DNA from: Actinokineospora iranica
Lineage (GTDB): Bacteria > Actinomycetota > Actinomycetes > Mycobacteriales > Pseudonocardiaceae
Length of the DNA stretch: 64,000 nucleotides
Assembly (NCBI RefSeq): GCF_900101685.1
Contig: NZ_FMZZ01000017.1
Span: forward strand, 50,498 to 114,497
Direction of reading: 5' to 3'
Of this stretch, positions 49,203-58,764 are shown one piece after another. The notes below the pieces were generated by a model. It was not told where the DNA came from. It worked only from the letters and a program-made list of their open reading frames with translations, and did no database searches. Position 1 is the stretch's first letter, and each line of letters opens with the position of its first letter. The translations under genes and the position numbers were made by a program.

Positions 49203-49859
49203 TCAGTCCTGGCGGGCGGAGAACGCGGTCGGTTTGCCCGGCCAGGGCGCGTCCTCGGCGCGGGCGGGCGCGGCCCCGGAGTCGACCGCGTAGGCGGCGA
49301 GCACGCCCGCCACCGCGGCGGCGTTGACGATCTCGCCCGCCAGCACCATCCGCACCGCTTCCCCCAGCGGGACGCGGCGGGCGGTCAGGTCGGCCTCTTC
49401 CTCCCCCATCTCCTCGCGGTCCACAGTGGACAACCCGGTGGCGAGATAGACGCGCACGGCCTCGTCGGTGAACCCCGGCGACACCGCCACGTCGGTCAGC
49501 ACCGACCAGTCGCTCGCGGCGAGGCCGACCTCCTCGGCGAGCTCGCGCTTGGCCGCGGCCAGCGGGTCCTCCCCGGCGTGGTCGATCAGCCCGGCGGGCA
49601 GCTCCCACAGCCGCTGCCCCACCGGGTGGCGGTACTGCCGGATCAGCACCACGTTGCCCTCGTCGTCCAGCGCGGCGATCCCCACCGCGCCAAGGTGCTC
49701 CACGACCTCGCGCCGCGCGGTCGAGCCGCCCGGCATCCGCACCTCGTCCAGCCGCAGCGCGAGGATCTTGCCCACGTGGATGTCGCGGCTGGACACCAGG
49801 TCGAACACGTGCCGGGCGCTGTCGTCCATCTCGGTGGCGCCGACGTTCACGTCGGTCAT
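49203..49859 (-). CDS. NUDIX hydrolase (ADP-ribose pyrophosphatase type)
   Basis: A 218-residue NUDIX enzyme: [41 protein letters not shown] and the NUDIX box with REL-x-EEVG ([13 protein letters not shown]). The QYR-HP and PAG motifs mark ADP-ribose pyrophosphatases. Its ATG overlaps the pyrG stop (ATGA), so both are co-translated, as in the mycobacterial Rv1699-Rv1700 pair. Confidence 0.9.
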   Translation of the reverse strand: MTDVNVGATEMDDSARHVFDLVSSRDIHVGKILALRLDEVRMPGGSTARREVVEHLGAVGIAALDDEGNVVLIRQYRHPVGQRLWELPAGLIDHAGEDPLAAAKRELAEEVGLAASDWSVLTDVAVSPGFTDEAVRVYLATGLSTVDREEMGEEEADLTARRVPLGEAVRMVLAGEIVNAAAVAGVLAAYAVDSGAAPARAEDAPWPGKPTAFSARQD

Positions 49860-51556
49860 GCCTGCGCCGCCGCGCTCACCGGCTCGTCCAGTTCCACCGG
49901 CAGCCGCTCGGCCAGCAGGTAGTCCATGGCGGCGCGGATGAATCCGGCGAACAGCGGGTGCGGGCGCGTCGGGCGGCTCTTGAGCTCCGGGTGCGCCTGG
50001 GTGCCGACGAAGAACGGGTGGACCTCCGCCGGAAGCTCCACGAACTCGACCAGGTGGCCGTCGGGCGAGGTGCCGGAGAACACGACCCCGGCCTTGGCGA
50101 GCCGGTCGCGGTAGGCGTTGTTGACCTCGTAGCGGTGCCGGTGCCGCTCGGTGACCTCCCGGCTGCCGTACACCCCGGCCACGACCGAGCCACTGGCCAG
50201 CGCCGCCGGGTACGACCCGAGGCGCATCGTGCCGCCCATGTCGCGCTCGCCCGCCACGACATCCTTCTGGTCGGCCATGGTGCTGATCACCGGGTTCGCC
50301 GTGTCGTCGAACTCGGCGGAACTGGCGTCGGGGATGCCCGCGAGGTTGCGCGCGGTCTCGATCACCATGCACTGCAGGCCCAGGCACAGCCCCAGGATCG
50401 GGATGCGGTTGACCCGGGCGTAGGTGATGGCGCCGATCTTGCCCTCGATGCCGCGCACGCCGAATCCGCCGGGGATGAGCACGCCGTCCACGCCCGCGAG
50501 CGCGCCCGCCGCGCCGACCGGGGTCTCGCAGGTGTCCGAGGGCACCCACACGACCTCGACCTTGGCCCGGTGGGCGAACCCGCCCGCGCGCAGCGCCTCG
50601 GTGACCGACAGGTACGCGTCGGGCAGGTCGACGTACTTGCCGACCAGCGCGATCCGCACCGTCTCCTTGGGCTTGTGCACCCGGTCGAGCAGGTCGCCCC
50701 ACACCGTCCAGTCGACGTCGCGGAACGGCAGGCCCAGGCGGCGCACCACGTACGCGTCGAGGCCCTCGCCGTGCAGCACCCGGGGGATGTCGTAGATGGA
50801 CGGCGCGTCCGGGGCGGCGACCACGGCGTCGGTGTCCACATCGCACATGAGCGCGATCTTGCGCTTGAGCCCGTCGGGGATCTCCCGGTCGGCGCGGCAG
50901 ACGATCGCGTCGGGCTGGATGCCGATGTTGCGCAGCGCGGCCACCGAGTGCTGCGTCGGCTTGGTCTTGAGCTCGCCGGACGGCGCGAGGTACGGCACGA
51001 GCGAGACGTGCAGGAAGAAGACGTTGTCGCGGCCCACGTCGTGGCGGACCTGGCGGCAGGCCTCCAGGAACGGCAGCGACTCGATGTCGCCGACGGTGCC
51101 GCCGACCTCGGTGATCACCACGTCCGGCGCGCGGCCGGTGTCGTCCGGCTCGGCCATGGCCCGGATGCGGGCCTTGATCTCGTCGGTGATGTGCGGGATG
51201 ACCTGCACGGTGTCGCCCAGGTACTCGCCGCGCCGCTCCTTGGCGATGACCTCGGAGTAGACCTGCCCGGTGGTGACGTTCGCGCTGCCGGACAGGCTGC
51301 GGTCGAGGAAGCGCTCGTAGTGGCCGATGTCGAGGTCGGTCTCGGCGCCGTCCTCGGTGATGAAGACCTCGCCGTGCTGGAACGGGTTCATCGTGCCCGG
51401 GTCGACGTTGAGGTACGGGTCCAGCTTCTGCATGGTGACCCGCAAACCGCGCGAGGTGAGTAGCTGACCCAGGCTGGACGCGGTGAGCCCCTTGCCCAAT
51501 GAGGAGGCGACGCCTCCCGTGACGAAGACGTGCTTGGTCGTCCGAGCGTGCTGCAC
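49856..51556 (-). CDS. pyrG: CTP synthase
   Basis: A 566-residue two-domain enzyme: synthase domain with [22 protein letters not shown] (P-loop), [16 protein letters not shown] and the [17 protein letters not shown] region; glutaminase domain with [14 protein letters not shown] (nucleophile Cys) and the His/Glu end [24 protein letters not shown]. It makes CTP from UTP, ATP and glutamine. The GTG at 51556 is preferred over the TTG one codon upstream, because GGGAG lies 8 nt before it. Confidence 0.95.
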   Translation of the reverse strand: MQHARTTKHVFVTGGVASSLGKGLTASSLGQLLTSRGLRVTMQKLDPYLNVDPGTMNPFQHGEVFITEDGAETDLDIGHYERFLDRSLSGSANVTTGQVYSEVIAKERRGEYLGDTVQVIPHITDEIKARIRAMAEPDDTGRAPDVVITEVGGTVGDIESLPFLEACRQVRHDVGRDNVFFLHVSLVPYLAPSGELKTKPTQHSVAALRNIGIQPDAIVCRADREIPDGLKRKIALMCDVDTDAVVAAPDAPSIYDIPRVLHGEGLDAYVVRRLGLPFRDVDWTVWGDLLDRVHKPKETVRIALVGKYVDLPDAYLSVTEALRAGGFAHRAKVEVVWVPSDTCETPVGAAGALAGVDGVLIPGGFGVRGIEGKIGAITYARVNRIPILGLCLGLQCMVIETARNLAGIPDASSAEFDDTANPVISTMADQKDVVAGERDMGGTMRLGSYPAALASGSVVAGVYGSREVTERHRHRYEVNNAYRDRLAKAGVVFSGTSPDGHLVEFVELPAEVHPFFVGTQAHPELKSRPTRPHPLFAGFIRAAMDYLLAERLPVELDEPVSAAAQA

Positions 51557-51684
51557 CAACGAGGCTCCCGTGGTAGATCCAGGCCATCGCCTAAGCGGGC
51601 CGTAGCGGTTGCGGCGACAGGCTGCGCACCCGCCGTTCCACGGGACCTCACGATAACACCAGCTACTTCGGCGGTCGCACGGCC

Positions 51685-51720
51685 GCTCCGCCGGGTCGCC
51701 CCGCGGCGACCCGGCGGAGC
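51685..51720 (-). terminator. GC-rich terminator hairpin
   Basis: GCTCCGCCGGGTCGCC (51685-51700) pairs exactly with GGCGACCCGGCGGAGC (51705-51720) around 4 nt. It lies 7 bp past the stop of the leftward gene at 51728, separating it from pyrG. Confidence 0.85.
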
Positions 51721-51727
51721 GCCGCGG

Positions 51728-52600
51728 TCACGGCGTCGGCGAGCAGGCCGCGGCGCCGACGACGACCTCGCCGGTGATGCCGGACTCGGGCTGGAAGCGG
51801 ATCCGCGCCATCGTCAGCGCCATGCTGCCGTCGGGGCGCTGCGGCGTGACGATCTCGTTGAAGGTGACCGTGGCCAGCACCACGCCCTCTGCGGTGGTGA
51901 TGTCCTGCCGGTGGTTGACCGGCACCGGGTTGGGCAGTTCGCCGAACCCGGCGACGCCGCCCGCTTCCCAGTTCGCGACGGTGCCGTCGCGGGTGGCCGT
52001 GCAGCCGACCCGGTAGTAGTCGAAGCCCAGCCGCGGCCCGCCCGCCGGGACCAGCGCCGACAGCCTGAATCCGCGTCCCTTGGCCTCGACCGCGGTCGCG
52101 GTGATGTGGTCGCCCGGGTCGACCACGGTGGTGACGCAGGTGGAGTCGCCGCCGCCGAACCGCAGGCCCGGCACGCTGACTTCCGCCGCCGTGTTGGCCG
52201 TCGGGCCGCTGAGCGAGCAGACCGCCAGCGGCGCCACCTCGACCGGCGCGCCACCGTCCTGGGTGAAACTCGCCGACCCGATCCCCGCCACGCCCGCGGG
52301 CGTGGCAGGCGCCCGACCCGCGCCCCCCGACCGCGTTGTGGTCGCCCCGGCAACGGTCGCGGGAGTCTCCCCCACCTCGGTCATCACCGTGTGCGTGCCC
52401 GTGGCCTGGTCCGCGTGACCCGCTGCCGCCAACCGGACAGTCGTCGCCCCGGCGACCGTCGCCGGAGTGTCCGCCTCCCCGGTAACCGCGGCGGGCGGGA
52501 CCGCGGCCACTGGCGAAGCGGCTGCCGCTGGTAGCGGGCCCGCGGCGAGCGCCGCCGCCGCGATCACACTGAGGACCCGCGCTGCCTTGACCTGTCTCAT
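51728..52600 (-). CDS. Secreted hypothetical protein
   Basis: A 290-residue exported protein from the ATG at 52600, which has AGGGAGTGGGA upstream. Signal peptide to ~28 (LAAGPLPAAAA). A Thr/Ala/Val/Gly-rich stretch repeats ATVAGATT twice (~48-86), then a beta-rich domain with two Cys pairs (VCSLSGPTANT, CVTTVVDPG, RVGCTATRDG, GAAACSPTP) and LPNPVPVNHRQDITTAEGVVLATVTFNEI. It resembles choice-of-anchor type secreted proteins, but I cannot name a family. It lies between mctB and pyrG, where the mycobacterial gene order has no such gene. Confidence 0.7.
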   Translation of the reverse strand: MRQVKAARVLSVIAAAALAAGPLPAAAASPVAAVPPAAVTGEADTPATVAGATTVRLAAAGHADQATGTHTVMTEVGETPATVAGATTTRSGGAGRAPATPAGVAGIGSASFTQDGGAPVEVAPLAVCSLSGPTANTAAEVSVPGLRFGGGDSTCVTTVVDPGDHITATAVEAKGRGFRLSALVPAGGPRLGFDYYRVGCTATRDGTVANWEAGGVAGFGELPNPVPVNHRQDITTAEGVVLATVTFNEIVTPQRPDGSMALTMARIRFQPESGITGEVVVGAAACSPTP

Positions 52601-52743
52601 TCCCACTCCCTTGCCTTCGCAGGCGGAACGCTCTCCCGCCTTCGGCGACATCGGTCGGCGAGAGATCGGAAATAAGCTGGTCAGGGCACCTCCCACTCGT
52701 CCGGGACCGGCTTTTACGTCGATCGGGACCCCGCTCGCGGTGC

Positions 52744-53685
52744 TCACCCGGTGGCGAGTCCGGGAGCGGTCGCCTGGGCGTTGCCCGCACTGCCGTAGCG
52801 GCCCGCCTTGCCCACGAGCTGCTCCCCCAGCGCCAGGATCGTCACGATCCGCCCGGCCGGAGTGTCCACGTTGTCCACGGTGGACAGGATGGAGGTCGCG
52901 GCCGCGTCGGCGCGGGCGACGCCGACCGCGCCCGAGCCTGCCGCCGAGCCGGAGCGGCCCGCGAGGACCGCGCCGACGCCCGAGCGGTCGACCTGGGTGG
53001 CGAACCGGGCGATGGTCGCCGCGCGGTCGCCCGCGCCGTCGCCGGAGGCCGCGCCGCCGGTCACCACGACCACAAGCTGCGCGGGCCGCAGGTCCGGCGA
53101 GGCCAGCACGAACCCGCCCTCGGTGAGCCCGGTGAGCGCGGCGGCGGTCTCCTCCGGCGAAACCTGCGGCTGGGTGCTGACCTTGTCGATGAGCAGCAGC
53201 GGCCCGAGCAGGCCGCCCGCGAGGGTGCCCGGGTCCGATGCCATCGGAAGCTGCACGCCAGCGGGCAACAGGCGGGTGACGATGTCCTTGAGCTGGTCGG
53301 CGCGGTTCTCGTCGGCGAAGGCGTCGGTGAGCCGCAGTTCGCCGGTGACCGTGCCGCCCGCGCTCGCCACCAGGGTCTTGATCGCGTCGCGGTCGGCCGG
53401 GTTCGAGTCGGCGGTGCTGACCAGCGCGACGGTGCGCTGGTCGAGGACCCCGCGCACGGCCAGCGGGCCCACGGTCGCGGCGAACGAGTCGGCGTCGGCG
53501 AGCCGGGCGTCGAGCCCGTTGCGCTCGGCCTCCAGGCCCGACACCTTGGCGGTCAGGTCGCTGTTGTCGGCGCTGAGCCCGGACAGCAGCGGGCGGCTCA
53601 GCGCGGTGGAGCCGAACACGACCCCGGTGGCCAGCGCGAGGAACACCGCGGCGATGGAGATGACGTGGTAGCGCAGCGAGATCAC
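52744..53685 (-). CDS. mctB: Copper transporter MctB
   Basis: A 313-residue membrane-anchored protein of the Rv1698/MctB family: MISLRYHVISIAAVFLALATGVVFGS is the N-terminal helix in the family form, followed by a coiled coil (LSADNSDLTAKVSGLEAERNGLDARLADA, ~37-66) and a periplasmic domain (LVVVVTGGAASGDGAGDRA). In mycobacteria MctB limits copper accumulation. GTG start overlapping the steA stop (GTGA), as in other actinobacteria. It complements the copper operon at 5.4-12.3 kb, but is not linked to it. Confidence 0.9.
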   Translation of the reverse strand: MISLRYHVISIAAVFLALATGVVFGSTALSRPLLSGLSADNSDLTAKVSGLEAERNGLDARLADADSFAATVGPLAVRGVLDQRTVALVSTADSNPADRDAIKTLVASAGGTVTGELRLTDAFADENRADQLKDIVTRLLPAGVQLPMASDPGTLAGGLLGPLLLIDKVSTQPQVSPEETAAALTGLTEGGFVLASPDLRPAQLVVVVTGGAASGDGAGDRAATIARFATQVDRSGVGAVLAGRSGSAAGSGAVGVARADAAATSILSTVDNVDTPAGRIVTILALGEQLVGKAGRYGSAGNAQATAPGLATG

Positions 53686-54866
53686 GAGAACAGCCCTCCG
53701 AGCCAGGCGACGGTCGAGTTCCAGGTGGCGACGAGCCAGTCGCCGGGCGCTCCGCCGATCCCCGAGACCGCGACCGCGGCCGCGATAGCGAGCAGCGCGG
53801 CCACCACCAGCAGCGCCACGGCGAGCGCCGAGACCCGGTTGCGGTGCAGGGCGGCGACGGCCTTGGCGTCGACCAACCTGCTGCCCAGCTTGAGCCGGGT
53901 GAGGAACGTCGAGGGGTTGGAGCCGGACCGGCCGCGGTCGAGGAACTCGCGCAGCGTGGCCTGGAAGCCGACGGTGACCACCAGGCTCGCCTCGTGCGTG
54001 TCGGCCAGCAGCAGCGCCAGGTCCTCCGCGTTGCCCGACGCCGGGAAGGTGACCGCGCCGACCCCGAGGTCCTGCACCCGGTCGAGGCCGGGCGCGTGCC
54101 CGTCGGTCTGGGCGGGCACGACGATCTCGGCGCCGCAGCGCAGCGCCTCGGTGGAGATCCCGTCGGGGTCGCCGACGATGACGTCCGGCCGGTGCCCGGC
54201 CGCGCGCAGGGCGTCCGCGCCCGCGTCGACGCCGATCAGCACCGGGCGGTGCTCGCCGAGGTAGCGGCGCAGCCGCTTGAGGTCGGCGACGTGCTCATGC
54301 CCCGGCGCGACGACCACGACCTGCCTGCCGCGCACCGGGGTCCGCAACTCGGGCACGCCGACGCCGTCGAGGATCAGCGCGCGCTCGCGGCGCAGGAACT
54401 CCATGGTGTTGGCCGAGAACGCCTCCAACTGGGCCGACATGCCCGTCTTGGCCGCGATCATCTGCTCGGCCACCGACTCGGGGGTCTGCTCGGCGCCGCG
54501 GGCGACCTCGCGCTCGCCGATGAACACCCCGCCCTCGTGCAGGCGCAGCCTGCTGCCTTCCCGGATCGCGCGCAGCGCGTCCTGCCCGACCCCGTCGATC
54601 AGCGGGATTCCCGCGCCGACGAGCACTTCCGGGCCGAGGTTGGGGAACCGGCCGGAGATCGACGGCGAGGCGTTGACCACGCCCGCGACCTCGGCGCGCA
54701 CCAGGGCGTCGGCGGTGGCGCGGTCGAGGTCGAGTTGGTCGAGGACCACGACGTCGCCCGCCGCGACCCGGCGCAGCAGGTCGCCGGTGCGCCGGTCGAC
54801 CCGCGCGATACCGGTGATTCCGGGTAGGGATGACCGGGACCGGGTAAGCAATCCGGGGAGCTTCAT
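53682..54866 (-). CDS. steA: SteA family cytokinetic protein
   Basis: A 394-residue protein of the Rv1697/SteA family. The body is a thiamine pyrophosphokinase-like Rossmann domain (HRPDVIVGDPDGIS, ILDGVGVPELRTPVRGRQVVVVAPGHEHVADLKRL) with an N-terminal domain (VAGDVVVLDQLDLDRATADALV, VVNASPSISGRFPNLGPEVLVGAGIPLIDG). A C-terminal membrane helix (~345-370, ALAVALLVVAALLAIAAAVAVSG) ends the protein. In Corynebacterium SteA forms a complex with SteB to maintain the cytokinetic ring. The start at 54866 gives the usual MKLPGLL; ATG at 54875 is the alternative. Confidence 0.9.
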   Translation of the reverse strand: MKLPGLLTRSRSSLPGITGIARVDRRTGDLLRRVAAGDVVVLDQLDLDRATADALVRAEVAGVVNASPSISGRFPNLGPEVLVGAGIPLIDGVGQDALRAIREGSRLRLHEGGVFIGEREVARGAEQTPESVAEQMIAAKTGMSAQLEAFSANTMEFLRRERALILDGVGVPELRTPVRGRQVVVVAPGHEHVADLKRLRRYLGEHRPVLIGVDAGADALRAAGHRPDVIVGDPDGISTEALRCGAEIVVPAQTDGHAPGLDRVQDLGVGAVTFPASGNAEDLALLLADTHEASLVVTVGFQATLREFLDRGRSGSNPSTFLTRLKLGSRLVDAKAVAALHRNRVSALAVALLVVAALLAIAAAVAVSGIGGAPGDWLVATWNSTVAWLGGLFS

Positions 54867-54996
54867 GGTGCGCATGGTGACAAAGTGGCGGCCGCAAAAC
54901 GCGCGCGCCACGCCCGCCTTCCCCCTGCCGGGTGATGGCACCAAAGGGTGAATTTTGCCTGACCAGCGGGCCGAGCTGACGAATACTCGCCTCGGG

Positions 54997-56784
54997 TCAG
55001 CGCTTGCGCTTGGGCCGAGGGCGCCCGCTCAGCTCCCAGTCGTGCTTCTCCCCGTCGGCCAGCGCCAACAGCTCCTCGGCGTGCGCGCGGCCGGTCTCGG
55101 TGGACTCCATGCCCGCGAGCATCCGGGCGAGCTCGACCACCCGGTCGGTCTCGTCCAGGGTCCGCACATCGCTTCGGGTGACCCCGCCGTGCGTGCCCTT
55201 GTCCACGATGAGGTGACGGTCGGCGAACGCGGCGACCTGCGCCAGGTGCGTCACCACGATCACCTGGTGGGTGCGCGCCAGCCGGGCCAGCCTGCGGCCG
55301 ATCTCCACCGCCGCCCGCCCGCCGACGCCTGCGTCCACCTCGTCGAAGACCAGGGTCGGCACCGGCTCGGAGTGCGCGAGGACGACCTCGATGGCGAGCA
55401 TCACCCGGGACAGCTCGCCGCCGGAGGCGCCCTTGTGGACCGGCAGCGGCTGCGCGCCGTCGTGCGCGACCAGCAGCAGCTCCACCTCGTCCACGCCGTC
55501 CGGTCCCGCGTGCAGGGACTGCCCGCCGACGTCGAGGGCCAGCGCGTCGCCCGCCTCGGCGGGCTTGGGCCGCACGCTGATCTGGATGCTGGACTGGCCC
55601 ATCGCCAGCCCGCCCAGCTCGTCGGTGACCGCCTTGGCCAGCTCGTCGGCCGCCTCGGCGCGCGCGGCGGTGAGCGCGACGGCGATCTCGGCCAGTTCCG
55701 CGGCCAGCGCGGTCTTGCGCGCGGCCAGCTCGCCCAGGGCTTCCTCGGACGTGTCGAGCCCGGAGAGCCGGTCGGCCGCGTCGCGCGCCCAGGCCAGCAC
55801 GCCGTCAACGTCGGCGGCGTACTTGCGGGTGATCGCCTTGAGCTCGGCCTGCCGGGCCAGCACCCGCTCCAGGGCGGCCGGGTCGGCGTCGAGGCCGTCG
55901 AGGTAGGCGGTCAGCTCGGCGCCGACGTCGGTCAGCAGCACGGCCGCCTCGGCGAGCCGGGGCTCCAGGTCGCGCAGCCGGGGGTCGTCGGCCCCGGCGA
56001 GCCTGCGCTGCGCCTCGCCGATCAGGCCGAGGGCGCCGGGGATGTCCGGGTCGCCGTCCGGGGAGCCCGCGACGGCGTAGCTCGCGCCGGTGGCCGCCTC
56101 GCGGAGCTGGTCGGCGTCGGCGAGCCTGCGGGCCTGGTCGACCAGCTCGACGTCCTCGCCGGGGCGGGGGTCGACGGCGGTGATCTCCTCAAGGCCCAGC
56201 CGCAGCATCTCGGCCTCGCGGGCCAGTTCCTTCGCCCGCCGGGTGCGGTCGGCCAGCTCGTTCGTGACCGCCAGCCACTCTTCGCGGACCGAGCGGTAGC
56301 GCCCCAGCACGTCGGCGACGGCGTCCCCGGCGAACCGGTCGATCACCGCGCGCTGCTCGGCAGGCCGCAGCAGCCGCAGCTGGTCGTTCTGTCCGTGCAC
56401 GGCGATGAGCTGCTCGGCCAGGTACGACAGCACCCCGACCGGCACGGACCGGCCGCCCACGTGCGCGCGGGAGCGGCCGTCGGTGGCGACGGTGCGCAGC
56501 GCGATCAGGCTGCCGTCCTCGTCCGGCTCCGCGCCCGCGTCGGTGGCCACCGCGGCGGCGGGCGTGCCGGTCAGGTTCTCGAACCGGCCCTCGACCACGG
56601 CCTTGGACTTCCCGCTGCGGACCCTGGACGCCTCGCCCCTGCCACCGGACAACAGGTGCAGTCCGGTGACGACCATCGTCTTGCCCGCACCGGTCTCACC
56701 GGTCACCACGGTGAAGCCGGGGTGGAGTTCGAGCGTGGCCTCGTCGATGACGCCGAGGTCCTGAATGCGCATCTCGGCTAGCAC
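54997..56784 (-). CDS. recN: DNA repair protein RecN
   Basis: A 595-residue SMC-like ATPase: VLAEMRIQDLGVIDEATLELHPGFTVVTGETGAGKTMVV (Walker A near 33-40), a central coiled coil with the RecN hinge-less architecture (REAEMLRLGLEEITAVDP...), LHKGASGGELSRVMLAIEV (signature motif) and VPTLVFDEVDAGVGGRAAVEIGRRL (Walker B). It promotes double-strand break repair. GTG at 56784 gives the canonical N-terminus. Confidence 0.95.
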   Translation of the reverse strand: MLAEMRIQDLGVIDEATLELHPGFTVVTGETGAGKTMVVTGLHLLSGGRGEASRVRSGKSKAVVEGRFENLTGTPAAAVATDAGAEPDEDGSLIALRTVATDGRSRAHVGGRSVPVGVLSYLAEQLIAVHGQNDQLRLLRPAEQRAVIDRFAGDAVADVLGRYRSVREEWLAVTNELADRTRRAKELAREAEMLRLGLEEITAVDPRPGEDVELVDQARRLADADQLREAATGASYAVAGSPDGDPDIPGALGLIGEAQRRLAGADDPRLRDLEPRLAEAAVLLTDVGAELTAYLDGLDADPAALERVLARQAELKAITRKYAADVDGVLAWARDAADRLSGLDTSEEALGELAARKTALAAELAEIAVALTAARAEAADELAKAVTDELGGLAMGQSSIQISVRPKPAEAGDALALDVGGQSLHAGPDGVDEVELLLVAHDGAQPLPVHKGASGGELSRVMLAIEVVLAHSEPVPTLVFDEVDAGVGGRAAVEIGRRLARLARTHQVIVVTHLAQVAAFADRHLIVDKGTHGGVTRSDVRTLDETDRVVELARMLAGMESTETGRAHAEELLALADGEKHDWELSGRPRPKRKR

Positions 56785-56836
56785 AGGGCGCACCCTAGCG
56801 GCTCCCGGTGACAGCGGTGTCGTGCCGTGCACCGGA

Positions 56837-57727
56837 TCACCGCGACCGCCAGCCCTGGACCGGCAGCGCGAACTTGTCGACCAGCCGGTCGGTGAACCGG
56901 TCGTCGCGCAGCCGCACCAGCCGGATGGGCAGCCTGCCGCCCCTGACCTCGATGCGCGCGCCCGGCGGGATGTCGAAGGTGCGCCTGCCGTCGCAGCACA
57001 GGACGGCCGGGTGGCCGCCGGGGTCGACCTCGACGGCCACCACGGAGCGCGACGACACCGCCATCGGCCGGGAGAACATGGCGTGCGCGTTGCTCGGCAC
57101 GACCAGCATCGCCTGCACGTCCGGCCACACGATCGGCCCGCCTGCGGAGTACGCGTACGCGGTGGACCCGGTCGGCGTCGCGCACAGCACGCCGTCGCAG
57201 CCGAAGGAGGACACCGGGCGGCCGTCCACCTCGATCCGCACGTCCAGGATGCGCTCGCGGCTGCTCTTCTCCACGCTGGCCTCGTTGAGCGCCCAGGTGT
57301 CGGCGAGGACCACGCCGTCGAGGGTGGCTGTGACGTCGACGGTCATCCGGTCCTCGACCCGGTAACCCTGCCGGACCACCAGGTCGACGGCCTCTTCGAG
57401 GGCGTCGGACTCGGCCTCGGCGAGGAACCCGACGCGCCCCAGGTTCACCCCGAGCACCGGCACGCCCGCCGGGTGCGCCAGCTCGGCCGCGCGCAGCAGC
57501 GTGCCGTCGCCGCCGAGCACGAACACCAGCTCGGTGCCCACCGCCGCGTCCGGACCCAGCGGGACGACCCGGCTGTAGCAGCACGGGTCCAGGTCGGGGG
57601 CCTCGTCGTCGAGCACCCGCAGCCGCACCCCGGCCGAGGCGAACCAGCCAGCGACCTTCTCCGCCGTGCGGCGGTTCTCGGTGCGGCCGGTGTGCACCAC
57701 CAGCAGGATCTCTCGGTCGGTGCTCAT
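56837..57727 (-). CDS. nadK: NAD kinase
   Basis: A 296-residue enzyme: LVFVLGGDGTLLRAAELA (GGDGT motif), the NE/D nucleotide motif WALNEASVEKSSRERIL, and TPTGSTAYAYSAGGPIVWPDVQAM, all conserved. It phosphorylates NAD to NADP with ATP or polyphosphate. The ATG overlaps the tlyA stop (ATGA). Confidence 0.95.
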   Translation of the reverse strand: MSTDREILLVVHTGRTENRRTAEKVAGWFASAGVRLRVLDDEAPDLDPCCYSRVVPLGPDAAVGTELVFVLGGDGTLLRAAELAHPAGVPVLGVNLGRVGFLAEAESDALEEAVDLVVRQGYRVEDRMTVDVTATLDGVVLADTWALNEASVEKSSRERILDVRIEVDGRPVSSFGCDGVLCATPTGSTAYAYSAGGPIVWPDVQAMLVVPSNAHAMFSRPMAVSSRSVVAVEVDPGGHPAVLCCDGRRTFDIPPGARIEVRGGRLPIRLVRLRDDRFTDRLVDKFALPVQGWRSR

Positions 57728-58530
57728 CGCGGCCCTTCTCGGACGGCGGTCTCGACCAGCGCCGCCGCGTCGTCCTCGGCCAAGGGGTCGCCTCGGCGCA
57801 GCCAGGCGAAGTACTCGACGTTGCCCGAGGGTCCGGGCAGCGGGCTGGCGACCACGCCGTGGGCGCGCAGGCCGAGGTCGCCCGCGGCCTTGAGCAGCCG
57901 GGTGACCACCTCGGCGCGCACCTCGGGGCTGCGCACGACGCCGCCGGAGCCCAGGCGCTCCTTGCCGACCTCGAACTGCGGCTTGACCATCGGCACCAGG
58001 TCGGCCCCGTCGTCGGCGCAGGCGAGCAGGGCGGGCAGGACCAGCCGCAGCGAGATGAACGACAGGTCGGCGACCACCAGGTCGACCGGCCCGCCGATGT
58101 CCTCGGCGGTCAGCGAGCGCACGTTGGTCTTGTCCATCACCACGACCCGCTCGTCGTTCTGCAGCCGCCACACCAACTGCCCGCGCCCCACGTCGGCGGC
58201 GACGACCTGGCGCGCGCCGCGGCGCAGCAGGACGTCGGTGAAGCCCCCGGTGGACGCCCCCGCGTCCAGGCACCGCCTGCCCTCGACCGGGATGCCGAAC
58301 GCGTCGAGCGCGCCGATGATCTTGTGCGCGCCGCGGGAGGCCCAGTTGGGGTCGTCGACGAGGTCGCGCACCACCACGGGCGCGTCGGTCTCCACGCCGG
58401 TGGCGGGTTTCGTGGCGACGGAGCCGCGCACGGTGACCCGGCCGTCGGCGATGAGCTCGCTGGCGTGGTCACGGGAGCGGGCCAGCCCCCGGCGCACCAG
58501 TTCCGCGTCGAGACGCGCCCGTCTGGGCAC
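57724..58530 (-). CDS. tlyA: TlyA family rRNA (cytidine-2'-O)-methyltransferase
   Basis: A 268-residue enzyme: N-terminal S4 domain (RARLDAELVRRGLARSRDHASELIADGRVTV), linker (SRGAHKIIGALDAF with the catalytic Lys) and SAM-binding domain (CLDAGASTGGFTDVLLRRGA, VVADLSFISLRLVLPAL, VKPQFEVGKERLGSGGVVRS). TlyA methylates cytidines in 16S and 23S rRNA; its loss gives capreomycin resistance in mycobacteria. GTG start, coupled to nadK. Confidence 0.93.
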   Translation of the reverse strand: MPRRARLDAELVRRGLARSRDHASELIADGRVTVRGSVATKPATGVETDAPVVVRDLVDDPNWASRGAHKIIGALDAFGIPVEGRRCLDAGASTGGFTDVLLRRGARQVVAADVGRGQLVWRLQNDERVVVMDKTNVRSLTAEDIGGPVDLVVADLSFISLRLVLPALLACADDGADLVPMVKPQFEVGKERLGSGGVVRSPEVRAEVVTRLLKAAGDLGLRAHGVVASPLPGPSGNVEYFAWLRRGDPLAEDDAAALVETAVREGPR

Positions 58531-58533
58531 CGG

Positions 58534-58728
58534 TCAGACCTTGTCGATGGAGGCCAGCGCGGCCGTCAACGCGATGTGCACCGCGTCGAACCGCTCCACG
58601 TGCTCGGCGACGGGCAGCCGGTCAAGACCGGCGAGCCCGGCGACGGCCGCGTCGATGGCGGCGTCCTGAGTCGGCGACGGCGGCCCGGGAACGGGTCGCG
58701 GCCCGGCCGCGTCGAAATCCACCTGCAC
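58534..58728 (-). CDS. Small conserved actinobacterial protein (Rv1693-like)
   Basis: A 64-residue protein between the HAD phosphatase and tlyA, with a stop 4 bp before tlyA's GTG. The helical part is AAIDAAVAGLAGLDRLPVAEHVERFDAVHIALTAALASID. A protein of similar size and position (Rv1693) exists in mycobacteria. No function is known. Conserved position and close spacing suggest a role linked to its neighbours. Confidence 0.75.
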   Translation of the reverse strand: MQVDFDAAGPRPVPGPPSPTQDAAIDAAVAGLAGLDRLPVAEHVERFDAVHIALTAALASIDKV

Positions 58729-58764
58729 TCCTCCACGCTATCCGATCGAGGGGCCCGCGCGTGG

